A DNA stretch of 64,000 nucleotides from contig NZ_CP038266.1 in NCBI RefSeq assembly GCF_004564355.1, positions 744,001 through 808,000 of the forward strand, written 5' to 3'. Below, in pieces: positions 43,146 through 52,135 of the stretch (the stretch's first letter is position 1; each line of letters starts with the position of its first letter). This DNA is from Microbacterium wangchenii. GTDB taxonomy: Bacteria; Actinomycetota; Actinomycetes; Actinomycetales; Microbacteriaceae. The notes below the pieces were generated by a model. It did no database searches, was not told the origin of the DNA, and was given only the letters and a program-made list of their open reading frames with translations. Both the position numbers and the translations under genes were made by a program.

Positions 43146-43493
43146 TCAGCCGGCGGCGGAGACGGCGTGCGCCACGACGGTGGCGGCCCCGCCCGCTCCG
43201 ATGAGCGCCACGAGCGTCGCGAGCATCGCCGGCAGCGCGCCGCCGGGGAGCGCGGCGCGGTCGCCGTAGGCGGCCAACGCCCGCGCGACGGCCCGGTGGC
43301 GACGGCGCGCACCGAGCCACAGCGCCGCGGTGAGCAGGATCCCCGCGAAGCCGGGAAGCGCCCACCACGGGCTGCCCATCGCAGCGGGCAGGAGTCGCAC
43401 CGCGAGCAGCGACCCGATGCCGATCGCCAGTGCGGTGCGCCGCCAGGCCAGCTCCGTCCGCTCGGGCTGGAGCCCCGGGTCGAACAGCGTCAT
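43146..43493 (-). CDS. DUF202 domain membrane protein
   Basis: 115 residues, three hydrophobic segments. The N terminus LQPERTELAWRRTALAIGIG is the DUF202 signature (RT-x-LAW-RT). Function unknown. It is the last gene of a three-gene block in which each gene overlaps the next by 4 nt: formylglycine-generating enzyme, YidH-like protein, this protein. Confidence 0.85.
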   Translation of the reverse strand: MTLFDPGLQPERTELAWRRTALAIGIGSLLAVRLLPAAMGSPWWALPGFAGILLTAALWLGARRRHRAVARALAAYGDRAALPGGALPAMLATLVALIGAGGAATVVAHAVSAAG

Positions 43494-43849
43494 CGAAGCA
43501 GGATCGCGAGGACGAGCAAAGCGCCGGCCACGCTCGCGGTGAGCGCGAGGACCGCGCCCAGCGGAGCGGCCGGCAGCGGCTCCTGCCGGCGCAGCGCGCG
43601 CTCGGTCTTCGCCCACCCGAACCACGCCAGCGGCGGCGTCGCCGTGCCCACGAGGATCAGGAGCAGGGATGCGGCGAGACGCAGCGCGGCGTGCAGCTCC
43701 GCCCCCAGCAGCTCCAGCGCGATCCCGGCGGCGATGAAGGCGAGGGACGTGCGGATCCAGGCGAGGAACGTGCGCTCGTTGGCCAGGGTGAAGCGCGCGT
43801 CGGGCTCGCCGCCCTGGGTGTAGACGGAGTCGGGGAAGCGGGCGCTCAC
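43490..43849 (-). CDS. YidH-like DUF202 membrane protein
   Basis: 119 residues with three membrane segments. FTLANERTFLAWIRTSLAFI AAGIALE is the classic YidH/DUF202 motif. It overlaps both neighbours by 4 nt. DUF202 proteins commonly occur as such tandem pairs; their role is unknown. The coupling to a formylglycine-generating enzyme gene is notable. Confidence 0.88.
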   Translation of the reverse strand: MSARFPDSVYTQGGEPDARFTLANERTFLAWIRTSLAFIAAGIALELLGAELHAALRLAASLLLILVGTATPPLAWFGWAKTERALRRQEPLPAAPLGAVLALTASVAGALLVLAILLR

Positions 43850-44829
43850 AGTGCGACCGTCCGGAAGCCGGCGTTACCCATGGAGGAGTCGGGGGTGTTG
43901 CGCGAGCGCGCGGAGTTCCGGTAGCGGTTGCAGTAGGAGAGGTGGCACAGGTAGCTGCCTCCGCGGAGCACGCGCTCGGTGCCGAGGCGAGGCCCCGTGG
44001 GTGCATCGGTGGGCGATTGCGCGTAGGTGCGCGGGCTGAACCAGTCGGCGCACCACTCCCACGCGTTGCCGACGGCCTGCCACAACCCGTAGCCGTTCGG
44101 CTCGAAGCTGCGCACGGGGGCCGTGGTCGCCCACCCGTCCTCCGCCGTGTTGCGGTCGGGGAACGAGCCCTGGAAGATGTTCGCCCGCCATCCGCCCTCG
44201 TCGACCTCGGCGTCGCCCCACGGGTACTTCGCGCCCGCCAGCCCGCCGCGGGCGGCGTACTCCCACTCCGCCTCGGTCGGCAGGCGCCGGCCCGCCCACG
44301 CGCAGTACGCCTGGGCGTCGTTCCAGCTGACGTGCACGGCGGGGTGGTCGTCGAGGCCGTCGAGCGAGGACCCGGCGCCGCCGGGATGCCGCCAGTCGGC
44401 GCCGCGCACGCCCCGCCACCACGGCGTGCCCGGCGGCACGCCGACGATGTCGTCGCCGGGCGCGGTGACGGCGAGGTGGAAGACGGCGGAGAACCCGAAC
44501 GTCTCCGCCTCCGTCCAGTAGCCGGTGGCGTCGACGAACTCCGCGAAGGCGCGGTTGGTGACGGTCGTGGCGTCGATCGAGAAGGCGCCCAGTCGCACGA
44601 CATGGCGGGGGAGCTCCCCGTCACCGGGGTTCTCGTCTCCCGAGGAGTCGCCCATGACGAATTCCCCGGCCGGAACAAAAGCCTGCGGCACGGAGTGCGC
44701 CCCGCCGTCGGCCACGATGGGATCTGGGCGTCGAGCCGGCGGGATCTGCAGCAGCGTCGAACGCGACGGGGAACCGCAGCCGCATCCGCACCCGGTGGAC
44801 GGCCGCGCGCCGGCGATCTGCATCTCCAT
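43846..44829 (-). CDS. Formylglycine-generating enzyme (sulfatase-activating)
   Basis: 327 residues from the ATG with GGGAGGAAG upstream. FGE-sulfatase domain: FVPAGEFVMGDSSGDENPGD, DDHPAVHVSWNDAQAYCAWA, RLPTEAEWEYAARGGLAGAK, NAWEWCADWFSP and the active-site RGGSYLCHLSYCNRYRNSAR with Cys295 and Cys300, the copper-binding/catalytic pair. It oxidises the Cys of CxPxR motifs in sulfatases to formylglycine. An arylsulfatase with CSPSR is encoded divergently 1.5 kb away. The extra N terminus contains STGCGCGCGSPSR, a Cys/Gly repeat that may bind metal. Confidence 0.93.
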   Translation of the reverse strand: MEMQIAGARPSTGCGCGCGSPSRSTLLQIPPARRPDPIVADGGAHSVPQAFVPAGEFVMGDSSGDENPGDGELPRHVVRLGAFSIDATTVTNRAFAEFVDATGYWTEAETFGFSAVFHLAVTAPGDDIVGVPPGTPWWRGVRGADWRHPGGAGSSLDGLDDHPAVHVSWNDAQAYCAWAGRRLPTEAEWEYAARGGLAGAKYPWGDAEVDEGGWRANIFQGSFPDRNTAEDGWATTAPVRSFEPNGYGLWQAVGNAWEWCADWFSPRTYAQSPTDAPTGPRLGTERVLRGGSYLCHLSYCNRYRNSARSRNTPDSSMGNAGFRTVAL

Positions 44830-44852
44830 CGTCGCTTCCTCCCGCGGCCGCA

Positions 44853-44923
44853 TTGACGCACCTACGCTTCTCACCCTACAGTCGTGAAGGCAAATGTGGG
44901 ACGTTGTCCCGCATATTGGGACA
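44853..44923 (+). promoter_or_regulatory. Promoter and three-part operator of the MHS transporter-arylsulfatase operon
   Basis: -35 TTGACG (44853-44858), 18 bp, -10 TACAGT (44877-44882). Just downstream, GGGAC-GTT-GTCCC (44898-44910) and TGTCCC-GCATATT-GGGACA (44905-44923) share an arm. The IclR-type regulator encoded at the end of this operon is the likely binder. Confidence 0.6.
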
Positions 44924-44976
44924 CGCCCGACGCCGCCCCATCCGCATCACCCCATTCGTCGCTTCAAAGGAGAGTC

Positions 44977-46323
44977 ATGGCGAACACCGATCAGCTGCGC
45001 GTGAAGAAGCAGCAGCGCAATACCGTTCTGGCGAGCGTCTTCGGCTCGGTCATCGAGTGGTACGACTTCTTCCTCTACGCCACGATGGCGGCCCTCGTCT
45101 TCAACAGCGAGTTCTTCCCCCAGTTCGATCCGCTCATCGGCACGCTCGTCGCCTTCGGCACGTTCGCCGCCGGTTTCGTCACGCGCCCCATCGGCGGGCT
45201 GATCTTCGGCCACTTCGGCGACCGCATCGGTCGCAAGAAGATCCTCGTCATCACGATGCTGATCATGGGCATCTCGACGTTCCTGATGGGCGTGCTGCCC
45301 ACGTACGCCCAGATCGGCATCGCCGCGCCGATCCTGCTGCTCATCCTGCGGATGCTGCAGGGCATCGGCCTCGGCGGCGAGTGGGGTGGCGCGGCCATCC
45401 TCACCTTCGAGCACGCACCGCGCGGCAAGCGCGGCCTCTTCTCGTCGTGGCCGCAGACCGGCGTGCCGCTGGGCCTCCTGCTGTCCACCGTCGCGGTGAA
45501 CCTCGCGAGCCTTGCCGGTGAAGAGGCGCTCGTCGAGTGGGCATGGCGCATCCCGTTCATCGCGAGCATCGTCCTCGTGGTCGTGGGCCTCATCGTCCGC
45601 CTGAAGGTGGAGGAGCCGCAGGCGTTCAAGGACATGGTCGAGACCGGCGAGGTCGTCAAGGTCCCCGTGTTCGAGGTCATCCGCAAGTACCCCAAGCAGC
45701 TGCTCGTCGGCTTCGGTGCGCGCTTCAGCGAGAGCATCACGTTCAACGTCTACAACGCGTTCCTCCTCACCTACACCACGACCGTCCTCGGCCTGTCGAG
45801 CTCCTACGCGCTGAACGGCCTGCTCGTGGCGAGCGTCATCGGGTTCTTCATCATCCCGATCGCAGGCAAGCTCTCCGACAAGTTCGGCCGCCGGCCCGTC
45901 TTCGCGGCCGGTGCGGCCGTCGCCCTCGTCACCGCCTTTCCGATCTTCGGCCTCATCGACTCCGGTGTCGCCGTGTTCATCTGGCTCGCGACGGTGCTGG
46001 GCTGGTCGATGGGAGCGTGCACCATGTTCGGTGCCGAGGCGGCCTTCTTCGCCGAGCTGTTCCCGGCCCGGGTGCGTTACACCGGCATGTCGCTGGTGTA
46101 CCAGCTGGGCGTCCTCCCCTCCGGTGCCGTGGCGCCGATCATCGCGGCGTGGCTCGTGTCGATCTCGGGGTCGTCGTGGCCGGTCGCGATCTACGTCATG
46201 GTCGCCGCCGCCATCGCCCTCGTGGCGCTGTACTTCGCCAAGGAGACGGCGCACCAGGAGGTCGACACCGACCTGCGGGCGCGCGCCGAAGCGCAGGCCG
46301 CTCCCGCCCCCGCAGCCCAGTGA
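44977..46323 (+). CDS. MFS transporter, metabolite:H+ symporter (MHS) type
   Basis: 448 residues, 12 membrane helices, AAAGGAGAG before the ATG. MHS-family signatures: ASVFGSVIEWYDFFLYATMA in helix 1, GGLIFGHFGDRIGRKKILVI, RMLQGIGLGGEWGGAAILTF and FPARVRYTGMSLVYQLGVLP. This family takes up organic acids, osmolytes and aromatic acids. Being followed by an arylsulfatase (17 bp), it likely imports a sulfate ester or the anion produced by hydrolysis. Confidence 0.9.
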   Translation: MANTDQLRVKKQQRNTVLASVFGSVIEWYDFFLYATMAALVFNSEFFPQFDPLIGTLVAFGTFAAGFVTRPIGGLIFGHFGDRIGRKKILVITMLIMGISTFLMGVLPTYAQIGIAAPILLLILRMLQGIGLGGEWGGAAILTFEHAPRGKRGLFSSWPQTGVPLGLLLSTVAVNLASLAGEEALVEWAWRIPFIASIVLVVVGLIVRLKVEEPQAFKDMVETGEVVKVPVFEVIRKYPKQLLVGFGARFSESITFNVYNAFLLTYTTTVLGLSSSYALNGLLVASVIGFFIIPIAGKLSDKFGRRPVFAAGAAVALVTAFPIFGLIDSGVAVFIWLATVLGWSMGACTMFGAEAAFFAELFPARVRYTGMSLVYQLGVLPSGAVAPIIAAWLVSISGSSWPVAIYVMVAAAIALVALYFAKETAHQEVDTDLRARAEAQAAPAPAAQ

Positions 46324-46340
46324 AAGCAGGAAGCACCGCA

Positions 46341-47951
46341 ATGACCCGCTCAACTCCCAACATCGTCCTGATCCTCGTGGACGACATGGGCTTCTCCGAC
46401 ATCGGATGCTACGGCGGTGAGGTGGAGACGCCGAACCTCGACGCGCTCGCCGCCAACGGGGCGATGCTGACGCAGTTCTACAACACCGCCCGCTGCAGCC
46501 CCTCGCGCGCCTCTCTCATGACGGGGCTGCATCCGCACCAGACCGGCATCGGCATCCTGAACTACGACGATGCCCCTGACGGGTACCCGGGGAACCTCAA
46601 CGACCGGTGCGTGACTATCGCCGAAGCACTGCAGCCGGCGGGGTACCGCAGCTACGTCTCGGGTAAGTGGCACATGGCCGGCGACATCCACAACCCGACG
46701 GATGCGTGGCCCACCCGTCGCGGTTTCGAGAAGTTCTTCGGCACGCTGGAGGGCGCGGGCAGCTTCTTCCGCACCCGCACCCTCACGCGGGGCGAGACGA
46801 ACGTGGAGGACGAGACGCTCGACCCGGACTTCTATTACACCGACGCGATCAGCGACAACGCCGTGCGCTTCATCGAGGATCACCGCGCCGAGCACGCCGA
46901 CGATCCGTTCTTCCTCTACGTCGCGTACACGGCGCCGCACTGGCCGCTGCACGCGCTCGAGGAAGACGTGAAGAAGTACCTCGGCCGCTTCGACGCCGGC
47001 TGGGATGCGCTGCGCGAAGAGCGACTCGAGCGGCTCATCGCGTCGGGGATCATCTCGGAGAACTGGCCGCTCACCGACCGCGACCCGCGCGTGCCGGCGT
47101 GGGACGACGTCGAGCACAAGGAGTGGGAGGGCATCCGCATGGCCGTCTACGCCGCGCAGCTGGACCGCATGGACCAGGGCGTCGGGCGCATCGTCGGCGA
47201 GCTGAAAGAGCAGGGCATCTTCGACGACTCCATCGTCATCTTCCTCTCCGACAACGGCGGATGCGCCGAGGAGATGCCGATCGAGACCGCGCGGGAGTTC
47301 GTCACCACGTACGTGACCTTCGACGCCGAGACGAGCGACGGTCGCGAGGTGCGCCCGGGCAACGACCCGAGCATCGTGCCCGGGACCGAAGACACGTACG
47401 CGACGTACGGACGCTCGTGGGCGAACCTGTCGAACACGCCGTTCCGCGAGTACAAGCACTGGATTCACGAGGGCGGGATCGCCACCCCGTTCATCGTCAG
47501 CTGGCCGGCCGGCCTCGGCACGGACCCGACGCTGCGGACGCAGCCGCATCAGCTGACCGACGTCATGTCGACCCTGCTGGATGTGGCGGGCGTGGACTAT
47601 CCGACCGAGTACCCGGGCCGTGAGCCGCTGCCGGCGGAGGGCGTCAGCATGATGCCCACCCTCCGGGAGGGCGCCACGGACGAGGACCGGATGCTGTTCT
47701 GGGAGCACGAAGGGAACTGCGGCGTGCGCCGGGGTGCGCTCAAGCTGGTCAAGAAGTACGGGCTCGACTGGGAGCTGTACGACATGGTCGAGGACCGCAC
47801 CGAACTGCACGACATCGCGGCGCAGCATCCGGAGATCGTGGCGGAGTTCAGTGCCGCGTACGACGAGTGGGCGGCGCGCTGCGGGGTCATCCCGCGCGAG
47901 CGCGTACTCGAGCTGTATGCCCGTCGCGGAAGCGGCCTTCCCTCGGAGTGA
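46341..47951 (+). CDS. Arylsulfatase (type I, formylglycine-dependent)
   Basis: 536 residues. N terminus NIVLILVDDMGFSDIGCYGG (metal-binding DD), modification motif YNTARCSPSRASLMTGLHPH with Cys52 as the formylglycine precursor, SGKWHMAGD (Lys-His), APHWPLHALEEDVKKY and IFLSDNGGCAEEM (metal Asp-Asn). No signal peptide, so cytoplasmic, which fits import of a sulfate ester by the adjacent MHS transporter. It requires the FGE encoded 1.5 kb upstream on the other strand. The very long reading frame upstream is antisense-like shadow. Confidence 0.95.
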   Translation: MTRSTPNIVLILVDDMGFSDIGCYGGEVETPNLDALAANGAMLTQFYNTARCSPSRASLMTGLHPHQTGIGILNYDDAPDGYPGNLNDRCVTIAEALQPAGYRSYVSGKWHMAGDIHNPTDAWPTRRGFEKFFGTLEGAGSFFRTRTLTRGETNVEDETLDPDFYYTDAISDNAVRFIEDHRAEHADDPFFLYVAYTAPHWPLHALEEDVKKYLGRFDAGWDALREERLERLIASGIISENWPLTDRDPRVPAWDDVEHKEWEGIRMAVYAAQLDRMDQGVGRIVGELKEQGIFDDSIVIFLSDNGGCAEEMPIETAREFVTTYVTFDAETSDGREVRPGNDPSIVPGTEDTYATYGRSWANLSNTPFREYKHWIHEGGIATPFIVSWPAGLGTDPTLRTQPHQLTDVMSTLLDVAGVDYPTEYPGREPLPAEGVSMMPTLREGATDEDRMLFWEHEGNCGVRRGALKLVKKYGLDWELYDMVEDRTELHDIAAQHPEIVAEFSAAYDEWAARCGVIPRERVLELYARRGSGLPSE

Positions 47952-47980
47952 CGTCGAAGGCGGTCGGTTACTCTGGGCGG

Positions 47981-48772
47981 GTGGACGCGGCTCTGGACAA
48001 CTCGGTGGCCAAAGCGATCCACGTCCTGGGGGCCCTTCGACCATTGTCGGAAGGGGCGAGCGCACGAGAGCTCGCCTCTTCAGCCGGTCTTCCGCGCAGC
48101 ACCGTCCAGCGCCTCCTCGCGACGCTCGCCGCGACGGGCATGGTGACCCAGGATCAGAGCACGCAGAAGTACATGATCGGCCCGCGTGCGTTGCTCATCG
48201 GTCTCGGCTACAACAGCGGCCTGAACCTCATCACCGCGGCCCGTCCACAGATGGTGGCGCTGCGCGACGCCGTGGGGGAGACCGTCGGCCTGTCGGTCGC
48301 GGTCGAGCACACCCGCGTGTTCCTGGAGGAGGTGCAGAGCACGCAGGAGCTGCGCTTCGCCCCCGAGCTCGGCAAGCTCTACCCGCTGTGGTCGGGGGCC
48401 AACGGGCGCGTGCTCATGGGCGCCCTCACGCAGGATCAGGTCGAGGCCGTGCTCGCGAACCGCGCGCTCGATCACGCGGTGGACCATCCCCTCTCCGACG
48501 AGGCCATCCGCGCGAACCTCGCCGAATACCGCCGCGACGGGTTCGCGATCGCCTTCAACGAGGCGATCGACAGCGTCAACTCCATCGCGATGCCGGTGTC
48601 GGATGCCACGGGCGCGATCGTCGCCGCGCTGTCGATCTCCGGTCCCTCCCAGCGCTTCACCCGCGACCGCATGCTGGCGTCGGTGGCGGCGCTCAGCACC
48701 GCCTGCGCCACCGTGACCCGGCAGCTGGGCGGGACGCCCGCGCCCGTGGCCGCTCCCGCCCGCAGTTCCTGA
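47981..48772 (+). CDS. IclR family transcriptional regulator
   Basis: 263 residues from a GTG 6 nt after a TACTCT -10 box (47969-47974), a leaderless start. The N-terminal winged helix is SVAKAIHVLGALRPLSEGAS and SSAGLPRSTVQRLLATLAAT; the effector domain has LGYNSGLNLITAARPQMVAL and SIAMPVSDATGAIVAALSIS. It directly follows the arylsulfatase gene and is the best candidate for the GGGAC/GTCCC repeats in the operon promoter. Confidence 0.9.
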   Translation: MDAALDNSVAKAIHVLGALRPLSEGASARELASSAGLPRSTVQRLLATLAATGMVTQDQSTQKYMIGPRALLIGLGYNSGLNLITAARPQMVALRDAVGETVGLSVAVEHTRVFLEEVQSTQELRFAPELGKLYPLWSGANGRVLMGALTQDQVEAVLANRALDHAVDHPLSDEAIRANLAEYRRDGFAIAFNEAIDSVNSIAMPVSDATGAIVAALSISGPSQRFTRDRMLASVAALSTACATVTRQLGGTPAPVAAPARSS

Positions 48773-48782
48773 AGCAACAGTC

Positions 48783-50039
48783 TCAGTCGCGTACAGGGAC
48801 TACGGTCAGCTCGTGGGGGAGCGTGTGCAGGAGCTCGGCTCCGCTGTCGCGGATGACCACGAGGTCTTCGATCATGATCGCGCCGACGTCGGGGGTGTAG
48901 GTCGGCACCTCCACGGCGAACACCATGCCGGGGCGCACGAGCACGTCGCACGCGGGGGAGATGAAGGGCGGCTCCTCGTGGAACGTGTCGATGCCGATCG
49001 AGTGGCCCACATGACCGCGGTTGAACGTCGGATAGCCGGAGTCGTGCACGTACGACATCGCGGCGGTGAAGGCGTCGCCGATGCGCGCTCCGGGTATCAG
49101 CGCGTCCCTCGCACGCTTCTGCGCGACCGCGAGCACGTCGTACAGGCGCTGAGCCTCGGCCGAGGGCGTACCGAACGCGAAGGTGCGGCCGCCGTCGCTC
49201 CGGTAGCCCTGCACCGTCGTGCCGCAGTCGAACTTCACCAGGTCACCCGGTGCGAGGCCGCCGTCGGCGCTGCCGTAGCCGGCCGAGGTCGTCCCGCCGA
49301 CGGTGGGCAGCACCCAGTTGTCGGTGTACCCCGCGAAGCGGCGATCCGACATCGCCGCCGTCGCCACCGCCACCTGGTAGGCGGCGCGGATGTCGGATGC
49401 GGTCATGCCGCGGCGCGCCAGTTCCATGGCGCCGGTCATGCCGCGCTCGGACAGCTCGACCGCCGTGCGCAGGCGCTCGACCTCCCACTCCTGCTTGATC
49501 AGGCGGATCTCGTAGATGTCGTCGGTGAAGTCCTCCCACGTCGCGGCGGGCGCGGCTCGCTGAAGACGCGCCCACGTGTCGAGGTTCAGGTGCGGCAGGT
49601 CGGTGCCGACCCGGCCCTCGGCCATGCGGAGGCTGTGGAGCGCCTCGCGCGTCCGCGCATCCAGCTCGTCCGCGTCCCACTGGGCGGGGCGCTGGGTCTC
49701 GCGGGCCCCGTCGGCCCGCGCCATCCGCTCGGCCGTGGAGAGGTCGACCCACAGCCGGTAGGTGAGCATCTTCACGTCAGGGGCGGCGGCACGCGCCGTC
49801 TTCTCCTCGAAATCGCCCAGCATGACGGTGACGGGAAGGTCGTCGTCGGCGGGGACGAACGCGAGGACCGTGCCGTGCAGGCGCCACCACTCCGACACGA
49901 AGTAGCTGCGGAACCCGGTCGTGTACAGCAGGTTCGACGGGGTGAAAGCGACGTATCCCGCGAGGCCCCGCTCGCGCAGCCGGGCCCGGATCTGAGCGAG
50001 TGCGGTGTCGGTGGATGGCGCGGAGACGGGAAGGTTCAC
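48783..50039 (-). CDS. M24 family metallopeptidase (Xaa-Pro peptidase-like)
   Basis: 418 residues from a GTG that overlaps the stop of the MHS transporter gene by 4 nt. The creatinase/prolidase N-terminal domain (GYVAFTPSNLLYTTGFRSYF) precedes a pita-bread domain with metal ligands in DLVKFDCGTTVQGYRSDGG (Asp, Asp), HVGHSIGIDTFHEEPPFI (His) and later VEVPTYTPDVGAIMIEDLVV (Glu, Glu). It would cleave Xaa-Pro peptides or hydrolyse a creatine-like amide. Coupling to the transporter suggests it acts on the imported substrate. Confidence 0.9.
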   Translation of the reverse strand: MNLPVSAPSTDTALAQIRARLRERGLAGYVAFTPSNLLYTTGFRSYFVSEWWRLHGTVLAFVPADDDLPVTVMLGDFEEKTARAAAPDVKMLTYRLWVDLSTAERMARADGARETQRPAQWDADELDARTREALHSLRMAEGRVGTDLPHLNLDTWARLQRAAPAATWEDFTDDIYEIRLIKQEWEVERLRTAVELSERGMTGAMELARRGMTASDIRAAYQVAVATAAMSDRRFAGYTDNWVLPTVGGTTSAGYGSADGGLAPGDLVKFDCGTTVQGYRSDGGRTFAFGTPSAEAQRLYDVLAVAQKRARDALIPGARIGDAFTAAMSYVHDSGYPTFNRGHVGHSIGIDTFHEEPPFISPACDVLVRPGMVFAVEVPTYTPDVGAIMIEDLVVIRDSGAELLHTLPHELTVVPVRD

Positions 50040-51337
50040 TGCAGTGTCTTTCGGCTGGTCTCCTTGGCCAGGAGCGAGGAGGTCACCGCGATCACGGCGG
50101 TGATCGCGACGTAGACGCTCACCGCGAACGTGGTGGCGAAGGACTGGGTGAGCAGCTGGGCCAGGAGGGGTGCCAGCGCGCCGCCGAGGATGCCGGCGAC
50201 CTGGTAGCCGAAGCCGGCGCCGGTGGTGCGCACCTTGGTGGGGAACATCTCGGTGATGAACGCCGCCATCGGCCCGTACATGATCCCCTGGGCGGCGATC
50301 CCGACCGCGATGGCGAGCACGGCCAGCGCCTCGTTGGTGGTGTCGATAAGGGGCCACGCGACGAAGGCCCACACGCCCACGGCGATCGCACCCGCGACGT
50401 AGACCGGGCGGCGCCCCACCCGATCGGACAGATGCGCCGACACCGGGATGACGGCGAACTGCGCGAGGCAGCCGAGGATGACCCCCGTCAGTCCGACGCT
50501 CGGCGGAAGCTGCAGCGTATTGGCTATGTAGGAGAGGGCGAACACCGCGAAGACGTAGTACGACACGTCGCTGGCGATGCGGATGCCGATGGTCAGCAGC
50601 ACCTGCCGCCACGAGGAGCGGAGCATCGTCCGCAGGGGCGTCGGATCGGGCTGCTCGTCGGCGAACAGCGGCGACTCCTCCACGGCGGCGCGGATCCAGA
50701 AGCAGAAGACGACGAGGACCGCGCTCGCGAGGAACGGGATCCGCCATCCCCAGGCGAGGAACTGCTCCTCCGGCATGACCGCCTGCATGACGTACAGGGC
50801 GCCGACGGCGAGGAGGTTCCCCGCCGGCACGCCCAGCTGCATCCACGAGGCCAGCAGCCCTCGGCTGACGCTGCGGCCGGCGCCGTCGGCATGCTCGGCC
50901 GATAGCGTCGCGGCGCCGCCCCATTCGCCGCCGAGCCCGAGCCCCTGTGTGACGCGGAGGAGCACGAGGATGACCGCCGCCCAGATGCCGATGGTGTCGT
51001 AGCCGGGCACGCAGCCGATGAGGAACGTCCCCACGCCCATGAGCATGAGCGTGGCGATGAGAACCTTCTTCCGCCCGATGGAGTCGCCCAGCCGGCCGAA
51101 GATTATTCCGCCCAGCGGACGGACCACGAAGGCCACGCCGTACGTCATGAACGACAGGAGGAGGCCCACTCCCGGGTCCGACTCAGGGAAGAACACCGCG
51201 GGGAAGACGAGAGCGGCAGCCGACCCGAACAGGAAGAAGTCGTACCACTCGATGCTGGTGCCGGCGAAGGCGGAGAGGACGACCCGGCGCAGCGACGTGG
51301 GTCGCGTGGTTCGGGCATCGGGCTGAAGGCTGGTCAT
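50036..51337 (-). CDS. MFS transporter, metabolite:H+ symporter (MHS) type
   Basis: 433 residues, 12 helices; GGTGAGGAG before the ATG. Signatures: FAGTSIEWYDFFLFGSAAAL, GGIIFGRLGDSIGRKKVLIA, RVTQGLGLGGEWGGAATLSA and FPTKVRTTGAGFGYQVAGIL. Second MHS transporter in the window, about 30-40% like the first by eye. Operon with the M24 peptidase. A GAGGGT/ACCCTC inverted repeat lies 70 bp upstream. Confidence 0.9.
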   Translation of the reverse strand: MTSLQPDARTTRPTSLRRVVLSAFAGTSIEWYDFFLFGSAAALVFPAVFFPESDPGVGLLLSFMTYGVAFVVRPLGGIIFGRLGDSIGRKKVLIATLMLMGVGTFLIGCVPGYDTIGIWAAVILVLLRVTQGLGLGGEWGGAATLSAEHADGAGRSVSRGLLASWMQLGVPAGNLLAVGALYVMQAVMPEEQFLAWGWRIPFLASAVLVVFCFWIRAAVEESPLFADEQPDPTPLRTMLRSSWRQVLLTIGIRIASDVSYYVFAVFALSYIANTLQLPPSVGLTGVILGCLAQFAVIPVSAHLSDRVGRRPVYVAGAIAVGVWAFVAWPLIDTTNEALAVLAIAVGIAAQGIMYGPMAAFITEMFPTKVRTTGAGFGYQVAGILGGALAPLLAQLLTQSFATTFAVSVYVAITAVIAVTSSLLAKETSRKTLQ

Positions 51338-51404
51338 GAGGACTCCTCACCTGAACGGTGACGCTTCAGGAGAGAGGATGCGACGGCGTGAGGGGTTCGC
51401 GGAG

Positions 51405-51423
51405 GAGGGTTGACATCACCCTC
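51405..51423. promoter_or_regulatory. Inverted repeat upstream of the MHS-M24 operon
   Basis: GAGGGT-TGACATC-ACCCTC, perfect 6-bp arms. It encloses a TTGACA on the plus strand, but no plus-strand gene follows, so it is read as a possible operator for the minus-strand operon. The rest of 51338-51479 shows nothing else. Confidence 0.35.
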
Positions 51424-51479
51424 ACGACCGCACTACGCGCGTGCCCGAGACGGCAGCGCGCACGGCCTTGCGGCGTGCC

Positions 51480-52061
51480 TCAGACGCCGATGGAGGCGCC
51501 GTCCACGACCTGCGCGGTCGTGCGGATCGACGCGAACCCGCGCGCGGCGAGCACGCTCTCGGTGCGCCGCAGAATGTCCTCGCCCGACACCGCTCCGAAC
51601 GTGTCGCCGGCCGCGATGGCGGAGGTGGTCGTCGCGTCCGTGACGAAATCGACCTCGAACCCCAGGTCGCTCGCCGCCCGCGTCGTCGTCTCGCAGCACT
51701 GCTCGGTGCGGATGCCGCAGACCACGATCCGCCGCACGCCCGCGCTCCTCAGTTGCTGTTCCAGGTCGGTGGACGCGAACGCGCTGATCGTGGTCTTCTG
51801 CAGCTGGAGCTCGTCGGGGGCCGGCGCCAAATCGGAGATCACCCGGACGAGGCCGCTATCCGGATCGAAGACGCCGCCCGACCCGGGGTCGGCGTGCGTG
51901 ATCCACACGACGAGGTCGCCCACGCTGCGGGCGTGCTCGACGAGCCGGTCGATGTTGGCGATGACCTGCGGGTTAGCCGTCTCCGCCCATTCGTCGGCGC
52001 GCTGACGGAAGGACTCCTGCGCATCGATCACGAGCAGGGCGGTGGCGGAGGCGGAGGTCAT
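51480..52061 (-). CDS. Cysteine hydrolase (isochorismatase-like)
   Basis: 193 residues; ATG with GAGGAT upstream. The isochorismatase fold: TALLVIDAQESFRQRADEW (catalytic Asp), LVVWITHADPG, LQLQKTTISAFASTDLEQQL (catalytic Lys) and VVCGIRTEQCCETTTRAASD (catalytic Cys in the EQCCE stretch). Family members hydrolyse amides, nicotinamide, carbamates or isochorismate; substrate unknown. It lies 142 bp downstream of the MHS promoter region on the same strand, so it is a separate unit. Confidence 0.87.
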   Translation of the reverse strand: MTSASATALLVIDAQESFRQRADEWAETANPQVIANIDRLVEHARSVGDLVVWITHADPGSGGVFDPDSGLVRVISDLAPAPDELQLQKTTISAFASTDLEQQLRSAGVRRIVVCGIRTEQCCETTTRAASDLGFEVDFVTDATTTSAIAAGDTFGAVSGEDILRRTESVLAARGFASIRTTAQVVDGASIGV

Positions 52062-52135
52062 GGCACCATCCTCATGCGTGCGGACCGCCGCCGCGAGTTC
52101 CCGTCGGGTCACCGGGCGGCCGGATCCCGCCACAC

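Noticed and set aside
45537..46340. N-terminal extension of the arylsulfatase
   Set aside because: Overlaps the MHS transporter in another frame; the sulfatase fold starts right at 46341.
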